Origin: CAYNVS01 sp964400725
Lineage (GTDB): Bacteria; Myxococcota_A; SURF-8; CAYNVS01
DNA: 64,000 nt
Assembly: GCA_964400725.1 (NCBI GenBank)
Contig: CAYNVS010000008.1
Span: 50,740 to 114,739 of the forward strand
Reading direction: 5' to 3'
Shown here: piece after piece, positions 18,642 to 27,600 of the stretch
Layout of the letters: every line of letters begins with the position of its first letter
How positions within the stretch are numbered: position 1 is the stretch's first letter
Made by a program: the position numbers and the translations under genes
The notes under the pieces: model-generated
Told to the model about the DNA's origin: nothing
The model's database searches: none
The model's input: only the letters and a program-made list of their open reading frames with translations

Positions 18642-19219
18642 TTCTTGAGCCGTTTGCCCGTTTTTTCCGAGGCGCTTTTTTGCGCAGCGTTTTTTTTGCC
18701 GGCGTTTGCGGCTTCCGCCGCCGCGGCGTCAATTTCCCGCGGGTCGTCGAAGCGCGACATATCGACAAGCTCGATTCCGGCTTTGGCCGCGAAGTCAAAA
18801 ATCTTTTGGTCGCGGTAAAATTCGCCGAAATAAATGCGTTTTATTCCGCTGTTGGCTATCAGCTTGAAGCAGTCGAAGCACGGGCTCGCCGTTACGTAAA
18901 TTTCAGCGCGGTCAATGGCTATGCCGTGTTTGGCCGCCTGCGCTATGGCGTTCGCCTCGGCGTGCACCGTGCGGACGCAGTGGTTGTTTTCAACAAGGCA
19001 GCCTTCTTCGTCGCAGTGCGCAAGGCCGCGGATGGAGCCGTTGTAACCGGTTGAAAGAATTGTTTTATCCCGCACTATTACGGCGCCGACGTGCTTGCGG
19101 CCGCAGGTTGAGCGGGACGCGACGACCTTTGCGATGTTCATAAAATATTGGCTCCAGCCTATTCTTGCGCCGTCGTTCCGTTTTTCAAAGCATTCGGTTT
19201 GCTTATTTCTTTTTGTCAT
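18638..19219 (-). CDS. dCMP deaminase-family zinc enzyme (ComEB-like)
   Basis: The product has 193 residues. The zinc site is complete: TVHAEANA supplies His and the proton-shuttle Glu, and SPCFDCFK supplies the two Cys ligands. The additional GCxxxxxHC-type metal-binding stretch seen in dCMP deaminases is present (HCDEEGCLVENNHC). It converts dCMP to dUMP for dTTP synthesis. The C-terminal 35 residues are Ala/Lys-rich and probably disordered. It is the first gene of the minus-strand unit that continues into the WalJ-like hydrolase and the histidine kinase. Confidence 0.9.
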   Translation of the reverse strand: MTKRNKQTECFEKRNDGARIGWSQYFMNIAKVVASRSTCGRKHVGAVIVRDKTILSTGYNGSIRGLAHCDEEGCLVENNHCVRTVHAEANAIAQAAKHGIAIDRAEIYVTASPCFDCFKLIANSGIKRIYFGEFYRDQKIFDFAAKAGIELVDMSRFDDPREIDAAAAEAANAGKKNAAQKSASEKTGKRLKK

Positions 19220-19722
19220 TTATAGCTCCGGCTTTTATCAAAAACCTTTAATAACGTATGCTATTATTATTTGTATTCATAATTTTTGTCAAAAAATGTT
19301 GACGAGATTCGGCAAACTTGCCGACTCATCCCCGCTTTGGATAAAGAACCGCGCAGGCCGCAAAGGTACGCGGAGGTTTTTTATAATTATTTTTTCTAAT
19401 TTCGGCGAGCGCATGCGCCCCTCGATATAAACGCTTGCGCGTTTACTCGGGGCGTACGTTTTTTTAGCTTTTATAACGAGTTGAAAGCAATGCCTTTCCC
19501 CGTACGTTCCGAGTATTTTGCCTTTGGCAAAACGCCGGAAATGCACGCGGACGGACGGATTTCATTTCGGCAAAAATTTAAAAGAACCTCTATAAAAATT
19601 AAAAATTAATTGGACGACCGCCGTTTTGCGTATTGATTTTTTAAATTGAGCGCTTAAATTTCACGCTCGGCAGTAGCGTTTAAAAAAAATTTTTTTAGCA
19701 ACATTGCGAAACGATTGTTAAA
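19220..19722. other. Intergenic region: repeat copy B and dnaJ promoter region
   Basis: No gene is seen. Copy B of the dispersed repeat occupies 19321-19425. For dnaJ there is a candidate promoter: TTGATT at 19633-19638, a 16-nt spacer, then TAAATT at 19655-19660. It overlaps an inverted repeat GAGCG(19648-19652)...CGCTC(19664-19668). This is not the CIRCE consensus. An A-tract/T-tract (AAAAAAAATTTTTTT, about 19682-19696) lies just upstream of the start and may bend the DNA. Confidence 0.4.
19321..19425 (+). repeat. Dispersed intergenic repeat, copy B
   Basis: The blocks are CCGACTCATCCCCGCTTTG, then ACCGCGCAGGCCGCAAAG, CGCGGAGG with a T6 run at 19377-19382, and AGCGCATGCGCCCCTCG near 19408-19424. 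It matches copies A, C and D in the same block order and the gene-free setting. Confidence 0.75.
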
Positions 19723-20880
19723 ATGTCCGGCAACGCAGAAGAAAAACAGGATTATTATCAAACGCTTGGAGTCTCCAAAGACGCCTCGGCGGAAGAGATA
19801 AAAAAGGCGTTTCGCAAACTCGCCGTTCAGTTCCATCCCGACCGCAACCCCGGCGACAAGAGCGCCGAGGAGAAATTTAAACAGGTGGCGGAGGCGTACG
19901 AGGTTTTATCCGACCCTGAAAAACGCGGACGCTACGATTCGTACGGCCACCGCGGATTGAAAGACGCCGGATTCAACGGCTTTTCAGGTTTTTCAGGCGG
20001 CGGAATGGACGACATCTTCGGCGAATTTTTCAGCCAGATTTTCGGCGATTCCGCCTTCGGAGGAAGACGGGGCGGCAGAGGCGGCGGTTCTTACGCGCAG
20101 CGAGGGGACGACTTGGCGGTTCAGGTCGAGATAACGCTTGCCGAAGCGGCCAAAGGATGCAGGCGCTCCATTAAAGCGACGCGTCAGACGCACTGCGAAG
20201 AATGCAACGGCTCCGGCATGAAGCCCGGAACCAAGGAAAGCGTCTGTCCGGTATGCAAAGGCGCGGGGCAGGTGAGAACGCAGCAAGGGTGGTTCGTAAT
20301 CGCCCGCGACTGCCCGAACTGCCGCGGGACGGGCAAAATAAACCCTAACCCGTGCGAAAAATGCCGGGGCAAGGGGCTTGTAGGCGAAACGACGGAAATC
20401 GAAGTGGAAATTCCCGCGGGAATAAACGACGGTCAAAGCCTGCGGCTTTCGCAGCAAGGAAACGCAGGCCCCAAAGGCGGACCGCGCGGCGATCTGTACG
20501 TTCAGGCGCGGATTAAGCCTCATCCGTTTTTTCAACGCGAAGGGCTCGATCTTTTATGCTCGGCCCCGATAACGTACCCGCTTGCGGTTCTCGGCGGCTC
20601 CATCGACGTTCCGACGCTTGACGGCCTTAAAAAAATCGACGTTCCGCCCGGCTCGGCGAGCGGCTCGACCGTAATAATTCACGGCGAGGGAATGCCCGAT
20701 TTGCGCTCCAAGCGCAGAGGCGACATAATCGTGGAGCTCGAAATAGAAGTGCCCAAAAAAGTTTCCGACGAAGAGCGCGAGCTGCTTGAGAAATTGAACG
20801 AATTTTATCAGTCGCACAAGCCCAAAGGCAAACGCAAAAATTTTCTTGATAAAATCAAGGAGTTGTTCGACGCGGAATAA
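19723..20880 (+). CDS. dnaJ: Chaperone DnaJ
   Basis: This is a full-length type I Hsp40 of 385 residues. The J-domain (about 9-75) has the HPD motif in QFHPDRNPGD. A Gly/Phe-rich linker follows (GFNGFSGFSGGGMDD). The zinc-binding region has four CxxCxGxG modules (CEECNGSG, CPVCKGAG, CPNCRGTG, CEKCRGKG), then the substrate-binding domain. It stimulates DnaK ATPase and delivers unfolded clients in the cytoplasm. It stands alone here, without dnaK or grpE. The ribosome site is weak. Confidence 0.98.
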   Translation: MSGNAEEKQDYYQTLGVSKDASAEEIKKAFRKLAVQFHPDRNPGDKSAEEKFKQVAEAYEVLSDPEKRGRYDSYGHRGLKDAGFNGFSGFSGGGMDDIFGEFFSQIFGDSAFGGRRGGRGGGSYAQRGDDLAVQVEITLAEAAKGCRRSIKATRQTHCEECNGSGMKPGTKESVCPVCKGAGQVRTQQGWFVIARDCPNCRGTGKINPNPCEKCRGKGLVGETTEIEVEIPAGINDGQSLRLSQQGNAGPKGGPRGDLYVQARIKPHPFFQREGLDLLCSAPITYPLAVLGGSIDVPTLDGLKKIDVPPGSASGSTVIIHGEGMPDLRSKRRGDIIVELEIEVPKKVSDEERELLEKLNEFYQSHKPKGKRKNFLDKIKELFDAE

Positions 20881-20882
20881 AA

Positions 20883-20906
20883 AACAGGGATTGTTCAATC
20901 CCTGTT
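20883..20906 (-). terminator. Convergent rho-independent terminator between dnaJ and the OMP gene
   Basis: A perfect 11-bp stem (AACAGGGATTG with CAATCCCTGTT) has a 2-nt loop as drawn, opening to 4 nt in practice. On the minus strand it is followed by T6, so it mainly terminates the outer-membrane-protein transcript. It may also act on dnaJ. Confidence 0.85.
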
Positions 20907-20934
20907 TCAAACAAGCTCGTCTTGAATAAATCGG

Positions 20935-21483
20935 TTAAAATGTGTAGCGCAGGCCGGCGAAAAGAAACAACTGCTGGAGGTTTCCTTCGTCCAGCGGCAT
21001 GAAGCTCCATACCGCCTGCGTTGTGAGCGCAAGATTGGAAATGAAGTTCCAGTCGAGGCCGGTCTTTGCGCCGAAATTAACGGTAAGCGGCCAATCTTCT
21101 TTGAATATTCCGCTTGACTGCACGCCGTTTGAAATTCCGCCCTTCATGGCGAACATTAAATTGAAAGAACCCAGCGGAATTATGAACTTGAACGCTATGT
21201 CGATGTCGGTTATGCCGCGGCCGTACGACCCGTCGGAATCTCCTTCGGCGTTAAGCCTGTAAATAATCGCTTCGGGCGTAATAAAAAAAGTTTTATATAC
21301 AAGCAAATCGACGTAGAAACCGTACGCCTCCGAAACGTGATGATAATCGCGGCCTCCCTTAAAGGGCATGTTTACGCCGAGCATCATTCCGAGGCTGTTG
21401 TCCGCGGCGGCGGCCTTCGCGTCAGCGGCGGATGCGGCGAAAACGGTAGAGCATATGATAACGAGAAGTAGCAGGCGCTTCAT
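20935..21483 (-). CDS. Small outer-membrane beta-barrel-like protein
   Basis: The product has 182 residues. A signal peptide (cleavage probably after AASA, near residue 19) is followed by alternating amphipathic beta-strand segments. It ends GLRYTF, with the C-terminal aromatic residue recognised by the BAM machinery. The size fits an eight-stranded barrel. I do not recognise a specific family. GGAGG sits 7 nt before the ATG. The terminator at 20883 closes the unit. Confidence 0.7.
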   Translation of the reverse strand: MKRLLLLVIICSTVFAASAADAKAAAADNSLGMMLGVNMPFKGGRDYHHVSEAYGFYVDLLVYKTFFITPEAIIYRLNAEGDSDGSYGRGITDIDIAFKFIIPLGSFNLMFAMKGGISNGVQSSGIFKEDWPLTVNFGAKTGLDWNFISNLALTTQAVWSFMPLDEGNLQQLFLFAGLRYTF

Positions 21484-21931
21484 ATAAACCTCCGGTAAAA
21501 AAAGAGCGTTTCAGCCTAAATAAACAAACATAATAAAGGATATTGTATCGAAATTAACCGCGAATGCAAACAAATAAAAACAGATACGAAGAACGAAAAA
21601 CGCATGGCGCGGCCGACCAGTCCCAGCTTTCGCCCAAGCCGAAATACGGCGCGTTTTGCCGCTCGATTGAATTTATCTAAGTCCGCATCCTCTTCGACAG
21701 TCTAAGGAGAAGATTTTTAGACGCTCCGCTCTTCGGGAGTCTGGATATTATCCGCGACGCGGATGCGTTTTTTCTCGAAGGGCGCATGCGCTCGGCGGGT
21801 TGAGAACAAGGAAGAAAACGAATTTAATTATAAAAATTTCCGCGCTCTCCGCGGTTTTTAGCGAAAATGGGCGCGTGTCGTTCAAGAAGCGCCATACGAA
21901 AAATTGCGCGGCATTAATCGCCGACTTTTAG
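21484..21931. other. Intergenic region with inverted repeat copy D
   Basis: No protein gene is seen. The region holds copy D of the dispersed repeat (21775-21870, minus orientation), further short GC-rich hairpins such as GACGCTCCGCTCTTCGGGAG near 21720-21740, and CGCGACGCGGATGCG near 21753-21767. The small-RNA promoter begins at 21932. Confidence 0.45.
21775..21870 (-). repeat. Dispersed intergenic repeat, copy D (inverted, lacks the first block)
   Basis: Read on the minus strand it gives AAAAACCGCGGAGAGCGCGG, then TTTTTATAATTAAATTCG, a TTCTTCCTTG stretch, CAACCCGCCGAGCGCATGCG and CCCTTCGAG. This is the block order of copy C (58891) with the GACTCATCCCC start missing. It shows that the element occurs in both orientations. 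Confidence 0.65.
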
Positions 21932-21959
21932 TTGACAAATAAACGCGATTGATTATATT
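21932..21959 (+). promoter_or_regulatory. Strong sigma70-type promoter of small RNA
   Basis: A consensus -35 (TTGACA, 21932-21937), a 16-nt spacer and a -10 TATATT (21954-21959) predict a start at about 21966-21968. That is exactly where the hairpin-bounded small RNA begins. No downstream gene lies on this strand before the terminator. Confidence 0.75.
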
Positions 21960-21966
21960 CAAACTT

Positions 21967-22030
21967 GAAGCCTATGCTTTAGAGACCCCGGTTCCCCCCT
22001 ACCGTGGCAGAGTGTAGGCTTCTTTTTTTT
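21967..22030 (+). ncRNA. Candidate small RNA with six-cytosine hairpin loop
   Basis: The predicted transcript is about 64 nt. Its ends pair perfectly (GAAGCCTA 21967-21974 with TAGGCTTC 22015-22022) and are followed by T8, so the outer stem is also the terminator. Inside, CCCGGT (21987-21992) pairs with ACCG(T)GG (22001-22007) and displays the loop TCCCCCCT. It matches neither 4.5S, 6S nor tmRNA as I know them. C-rich loops in other small RNAs, such as the actinobacterial 6C RNA, are thought to bind purine-rich Shine-Dalgarno regions. A post-transcriptional regulatory role here is inference. It converges on the lhgO-like gene, whose stop is 19 nt downstream. Confidence 0.6.
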
Positions 22031-22048
22031 ATGCGCATAACTTTTCGG

Positions 22049-23182
22049 CTAGCCAAATTTATCCTTCAACCACTCTGCCGCGTATTTGCCAATCTCCGGC
22101 GACGACGTGAAAGCGGGCGATTCAAGCCCTAAGAGGTGCAGCGCGTTAGGCGCGGCTTCGTCGCATAAAAATACGAAATCATCAAGCGTTTCGCCCTGTT
22201 CGGTTTGCAGCTTGGTTCGTATTCCAACGTCGCCGCTTCTCAAATGAGAAGGTAAAAGCGACGGCAGCATCGCGCGCGCGGCCTCGTAAAAAGCCGCGGG
22301 GTCGGGCTCGAAGTCGAACATTCCGCAAAAGCCGGCGAAGTCGTCGTTGCGCTCGTCCGGCATTACCTCGGCGTCCGGACCGACCAGCAGCTCGCCAAGC
22401 GCCGTCTTCGTAAGGTGCGTTCCAAGCCCCAGGCCGTCGCGCGGAACGGGATATATGAGGGCGTTCACAAGCCCCGCCATAGAAGGCGCAACCTTTGCAT
22501 AGCAGCCGCGCACGAACTTGTTGCGAAGCCCCTTGGCGCATCCCATCTTTTGCGCGGCGAACAGCGAGCCGTAGCCGGCGGCGTTAATCAGCGCGTCGGC
22601 CTCAAACTCTCCGCGCCCCGCGACGAATACGGTAAACCCGTCTCCGTTGGGCTCTGCCGATATTACGTCCGCGCCCGTCAGAACCATCGCGCCTTCAGCT
22701 TCCGCCAAAGCGCGCGCGGCGGCGACGATTTGAGGCTGGTCTATAACGCCGGTGTCGGGCGAGTAAAGAGCGGCGACGCCGTTTGCGTTCGGCTCTAACC
22801 GCTTAATTTCCGCCGCCGTTATCAGCCTTGTTCCATCCGCGCCGTTTGCGCGCGAACGCGCCGACAGCTCGGCGAGACGCTCCTCTTCATGGGCGTTTAG
22901 AGCTATAATAAGTTTGCCGCAGCGCTTATGCGTTACGCCGCATTTAGCCGCTATTTGGTACATTTCCGCGTTCCCCTTAGCGCAAAATCGAGCCTTTAGG
23001 CCGTTTTCGCGGTAGTAAATGCCGGCGTGCAGCACGCCGCTATTTCGCGTAGAGGCGACTGTCCCGACGCGCTTCTCGCGCTCGAAAAGAACGACGGAGA
23101 ACCCTGCGCGCGCCGCTTCGTAAGCGCAGAACAAACCTACTATCCCCCCGCCGATAATTGCGACTTCCTTCTGCTTTTTCAT
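22049..23182 (-). CDS. FAD-dependent oxidoreductase, L-2-hydroxyglutarate oxidase-like (LhgO/DAO family)
   Basis: The product has 377 residues and a Rossmann FAD-binding start (VAIIGGGIVGLFCAYEAA). The DAO-family substrate motif STRNSGVLHAGIYY is the one seen in L-2-hydroxyglutarate dehydrogenases. The C-terminal segment LGLESPAFTSSPEIGKYAAEWL is also typical of that group. It probably oxidises L-2-hydroxyglutarate or a related 2-hydroxyacid and passes electrons to quinone or oxygen. I start at the ATG at 23182 (MKKQKEV); the frame is open for 12 more codons upstream but that stretch is not conserved-looking. It follows metK by 79 nt on the same strand. Confidence 0.82.
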   Translation of the reverse strand: MKKQKEVAIIGGGIVGLFCAYEAARAGFSVVLFEREKRVGTVASTRNSGVLHAGIYYRENGLKARFCAKGNAEMYQIAAKCGVTHKRCGKLIIALNAHEEERLAELSARSRANGADGTRLITAAEIKRLEPNANGVAALYSPDTGVIDQPQIVAAARALAEAEGAMVLTGADVISAEPNGDGFTVFVAGRGEFEADALINAAGYGSLFAAQKMGCAKGLRNKFVRGCYAKVAPSMAGLVNALIYPVPRDGLGLGTHLTKTALGELLVGPDAEVMPDERNDDFAGFCGMFDFEPDPAAFYEAARAMLPSLLPSHLRSGDVGIRTKLQTEQGETLDDFVFLCDEAAPNALHLLGLESPAFTSSPEIGKYAAEWLKDKFG

Positions 23183-23261
23183 TGTATAATCCTTTTTTTT
23201 GCAAAAAAAAACGGACAACCATAAAAATGATTGCCCGCAATCGCAAAAAAATCAAATCGCG

Positions 23262-24431
23262 TTACGATTTTGCGGCGGCCTCTTTTAAAGCCTTCGCTCT
23301 GTCGGTCTTTTCCCAGACCATTTTGCGCGCGTTGTGGCCGAAATGTCCGCTGGCGGCGAGCTTGCGGTAAATGGGGCGCAGCAGATCGAGCTGCTCTATC
23401 ATCGCTTTGGGGCGGCAGTCGAAGATTTCCCAAACCAGCTCTACCAGTTTTTCTTCCGGCAGTTTGCCCGTGCCGAACGTATCGACCATGATGGCTATGG
23501 GCTTGGCGACGCCGATGGCGTAGGAAACTTGCACTTCGGCCTTGTCCGCCAATCCGGCGGCGACAATATTTTTAGCGATATAACGAGTGTAGTAGGCCGC
23601 GCTTCTGTCAACCTTGCTGGGGTCTTTGCCCGAGAACGCTCCGCCGCCGTGGCGCGCCATGCCGCCGTAGGTGTCCACTATTATTTTCCGTCCGGTCAAC
23701 CCCGAATCGCCGTGCGGGCCGCCGATAACGAAGCGTCCCGTCGGGTTGACGTGATAAACGGTTTTCTTGTCAAGCAGCTCGGCCGGAACGACCTTTTTAA
23801 CGACTTCTTCTATAACGCCTTCTTTTATGGCCGACAGCTTGACTTCCGGCGAATGTTGAGTGGAGACGACTATTGTGTCTATTCTGGCGGGCTTGCCGTC
23901 GCGGTATTCAATAGTAACCTGACTTTTGCCGTCCGGGCGCATCCAAGGAAGAACGCCCTCGTGGCGGACCTTCGCCATTTGCTGCGTAATTTGGTTGGCG
24001 TAATAAATAGGGGCGGGCATCAGGTCATCGGTTTCGTTTGAAGCGTAGCCGAACATCATACCTTGGTCGCCGGCGCCCTGCTCCTTGTGGAGGCCTTCGC
24101 CTTCGGTTACGCCCTGAGATATGTCTGGGGATTGGTTGTGAATGCTGGTTACCACCGCGCACGACCGGTAGTCGAAACCGATTTCGGGATGATCGTATCC
24201 GATTGTTTTTATTACGTCTCTGGCGACTTCCGAAATTTCTACGTACGCCTTTGTGGTGATTTCGCCGACCGCGGTTACAAGACCGGTGGTCAGCATTATT
24301 TCGAGAGCCACGCGGGACTGCGGGTCCTGCGCTATCATCGCGTCCAACACCGCGTCGGAAATCTGATCCGCCACTTTATCGGGATGTCCCTCCGTCACCG
24401 ACTCCGAGGTGAAAAAATATCTGCCTTTCAT
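23262..24431 (-). CDS. metK: S-adenosylmethionine synthase
   Basis: This is a 389-residue, full-length enzyme. Characteristic motifs are FTSESVTEGHPDKVADQISD at the N-terminus, GAGDQGMMFGYA (the ATP/Met-binding hexapeptide region) and GGGAFSGKDPSKVDRSAAY (the P-loop-like phosphate site). It makes SAM from Met and ATP in the cytoplasm. AGGAA precedes the ATG. I found no SAM riboswitch in the 220-nt upstream gap. It is probably co-transcribed with the LhgO-like gene downstream. Confidence 0.98.
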   Translation of the reverse strand: MKGRYFFTSESVTEGHPDKVADQISDAVLDAMIAQDPQSRVALEIMLTTGLVTAVGEITTKAYVEISEVARDVIKTIGYDHPEIGFDYRSCAVVTSIHNQSPDISQGVTEGEGLHKEQGAGDQGMMFGYASNETDDLMPAPIYYANQITQQMAKVRHEGVLPWMRPDGKSQVTIEYRDGKPARIDTIVVSTQHSPEVKLSAIKEGVIEEVVKKVVPAELLDKKTVYHVNPTGRFVIGGPHGDSGLTGRKIIVDTYGGMARHGGGAFSGKDPSKVDRSAAYYTRYIAKNIVAAGLADKAEVQVSYAIGVAKPIAIMVDTFGTGKLPEEKLVELVWEIFDCRPKAMIEQLDLLRPIYRKLAASGHFGHNARKMVWEKTDRAKALKEAAAKS

Positions 24432-24593
24432 TTAAGTTCCTGTTCCTTTTAAAATTGGTAAAAAACGGTAAACCCAAAACAAAAAGGTTTAAAGGTAATA
24501 TAATTAAAAAGTCGGCGCTGTCAATCAAACTCTTTAATAAATACGACGCATCCGCGATTAAAAATCGGATTGAATTTTTTTTTGCGGCGCGGG

Positions 24594-24625
24594 CAAAAAA
24601 AAGACCGGCCATTCGGCCGATCTTT
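24594..24625 (-). terminator. Rho-independent terminator of the giant lipoprotein gene
   Basis: On the minus strand, AAGATCGGCC, a GAAT loop and GGCCGGTCTT form a 10-bp stem (one G-U pair) followed by T8. It lies 27 nt after the stop codon at 24652. Confidence 0.88.
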
Positions 24626-24651
24626 TAATTTGAAACGCTTGAGTTTAGACG

Positions 24652-27600
24652 TTACATGCAGTTGGAGTTTCCCGTCAGAGCTTCGGTTCCGCCGTTTCCG
24701 CCTACGCCCGGCGCGCCTATAGAGTATTGGTTTCCGTAGAAATACGGATGAGTAACCGCCGAGCAGAAGATGCCCCACGTCGGGCCGCCGGCTCCTCCTC
24801 CTCCTCGGCCTCCGTCTCCGCCCGCTCCGCCGTTTCCGCCGTTTCCGCCGTCTCCCGAATCGCCGCCGCCGTTTCCGCCGGAAGCGCCAAAACCGCCCGC
24901 TCCGCCCAGTCTTCCCGCGCCGCCGTTTCCGCCGTTTCCGCCGTTTCCGACCGCGATTTCGCATTCGATTATTTTAGAGGAACTCGCCATAAGGAAGACG
25001 CCGAACGAACCGCCCGCCGCCTTTCCTCCCGTTCCGCCTGATCCGCCGCAGCCCGCGCCTCCCGCGCCTCCTCCTCCTCCTCCGGTGTCGGATTCGCAGT
25101 CGAACCAGTCCAGATGCTTGCCGCCGCCGCCGCCGCCGCCGCCGCAGCCCGGTTTTCCGTCCTCGCCGTTAGAGCCGTTCATTCCGTCGGCTCCGTGGAA
25201 GAAATTGCCTATGTAATACCAAACCGCGCCTGTGCCGTTAGCGCCGTCAATGCCTTTTGCGCCGTTTGCGCCGGAATATCCGTCGCCTCCGCGCTCGCCG
25301 TAAAGGAACAGACAGTTTCCGCCGTTTCCGCCCTGTCCGGCGCAGTCTTTCGGCGTTCCCCACATTCCGCCGCCGCCTCCGTTTCCTCCTTTTCCTCCGT
25401 CGCCTCCCTGCGCGCATTCGGACGCGCCGCCCGCGCCGCCGTTGTTCATGCCGCCGCAATCGCTGCATCCGGCTCCTCCCGCATGCCCGTTGCCGCCGTT
25501 TGCGCCGTCGCGCTCTCCTTTTACTCCGTTTTCGCCGTCGAGACCCGACGCCGCCTCGATTTTGCATTTGGTAATCGTAAGATTGTAATTGCAGGAAACC
25601 GCCAGCGCGCCGTAGGCCGAATCGCCCGGCTCGGACGGCGCCGTCGCGACGATGTGCAGGTATGAGAACGTCGTCGGCATCGTTATGTTCTCTGCGTAAA
25701 GCCCGACCTTTTGGTTGACGATAACCGTCTCGTTATTGCGCGAGTGGCTCCAATTGTCCGCCGGGTCGTAGCCGCCGAACAGACTTACGCCGTTGGACGC
25801 TTTAACGTACTCGTAGTAAATTCCTTTGGCGATGTAAACCGACTTAATCGGGCTTGAAGCCGCCGCCGCCGCTATCGCCGCGTTGATTGTTTTAAACGGC
25901 GCGCTTCTCGTTCCGGGGTTGGAGTCGTTTCCGGCGGGAGATACGAACAGCGCAAGGCTCATTATTCCGTCCAAGCCGTCGCAGTTTGAATCGCGGTTTT
26001 CGTCGTCCGGCATGTCGTTCGGGTCGGTTACCGTGCAGTAATACTCGCAGCCGTCGGCGGGATTCTCGTTGACGTCGAGCCAGCCCTGCGCGCACGAGGC
26101 GACGCATTCGTCGTTGTCGCAGCGCGCAATCATGTGCGGCGGAGGGGAGCATTTCTTGCAGGTCGGGCCGCAGTTGTCCGGGTCGGATTCGGCGACGCAC
26201 GACGCGCCGCATAGGCGGTAATGCTCGTTGCACGTATAGGCGCACTGCCCGTTGACGCAAGAGGCGGTTCCGCTGGCCGGAAGCATGTAGCATGCGACGC
26301 ACTCGTCGCCGCAGCATCCCGGAATGTTATTCGGCGCGCACTGCCCGCCCGATTTGTGGTAGCCTATTGCGCAGTTGAAGTCGCAAGACTTGTTGTTGCA
26401 GAAAGTTTCGGTCGAATGTTCCGGCGCGGCGCACGGCGAGCATCTCGTTCCGCAGCTGTTTACGTCGTTGTCGGAAAGGCACGCGCTTCCGCATTTGTGG
26501 TAGCCGTAATCGCAGTAAAAGTTGCATTGATTGTCGGAGCAGACCGGAACGCCGTGAGCCGGAACGTTTTGCGGCAGGCATTGGTCGCACTGCGGGCCGC
26601 AGCAATCTATTCCGAGGTTGGGGACGCAGGCTTCGTCAACTTTATGATACCCGGTCGCGCATCCCCAGTCGCATGCGCCGTTATTGCAGAAAGCCGCGGA
26701 ATTGGGGCGCGTAGAAGAGCATTTTTCGCAGTAAACGCCGCAGTTGGAAGCGTCGTTGTCGGCGAAGCATCCCTGCTTTTGATTGCACGAATGATAGCCG
26801 TCCGCGCATACGAATTTGCATTCTCCGTTTTCGCACAGAGCTTTTGTGTAGGGCGGCCTAGACGGATCGATAAGGCAGTTGACGTCGTTAAATCCGCAAT
26901 GCTGAGGCGTGTCGTTGAGGAGGCATGCGCCGTTTTCCATGTGCGCGCCCAGCGAGCATTCGTAGCCGCATACGTCGTTTACGCAGGTGGAATACGCGTT
27001 TGCGGGCGGCTGGCAGACCGCGCAGGACGGGCCGCACGCCGCCGCGGAATTTTTAAGCGTGCAAATTCCGATGCACTTATTAAAATCTTCGTAACAAGCG
27101 TAATCGCAGACGCCGTTGTTGCAGAAACGGTAGCCGCCGTCGAGCGCCGGACCGCAGTTTGCGCAGGCCGCTCCGCAGCAAGCCGGGGTGTCGTTTGGCA
27201 GGCAAAGCCGCCCTTCCTTGTGATAATTTGAATTGCAGTCGAAGTCGCAGGCGCCCGCGGCGCATTTTGCCGAGCCGTTTGCGACGGCGGGGCATACGGC
27301 GTCGGATATTCCGCAGTGCTGCGGCGTGTCGTTGAGCAGGCAGCTTGAGCCCGAAAGGTGATAGCCCGCGGCGCAGACTATTCCGCAGTCGCCGTCGACG
27401 CATACCGCCGTTCCGTTGGCCGGCGCGAAACACGGCTCGCAGTTAGAGCCGCACGTTTGAGGACTGTCGTTTTGATAGCATGCTTTTCCGCAGCGGTGCC
27501 AGCCCGGATTGCAGTTGAACGAGCATAAAACGCCGTCGCACGCGCCGGTCGAGTTGGCCGGAGCCGTCAGGTCGCAGTTCTTGCAGGTCGAGCCGCAGCA

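Noticed and set aside
21967..22030. 4.5S, 6S or tmRNA identity for the small RNA
   Set aside because: The SRP motif GGAAGCAGCC, the 6S open bubble and the tRNA-like end are all absent, and it is far too short for the latter two.
24432..24651. SAM riboswitch before metK
   Set aside because: The SAM-I core and a kink-turn-like pattern are not present; the hairpin in the gap is the terminator of the lipoprotein gene transcribed towards it.
24770..25216. Proline-rich plus-strand frame over the Gly-rich tail
   Set aside because: It is the complement of GGX codons; the lipoprotein frame runs through without interruption.
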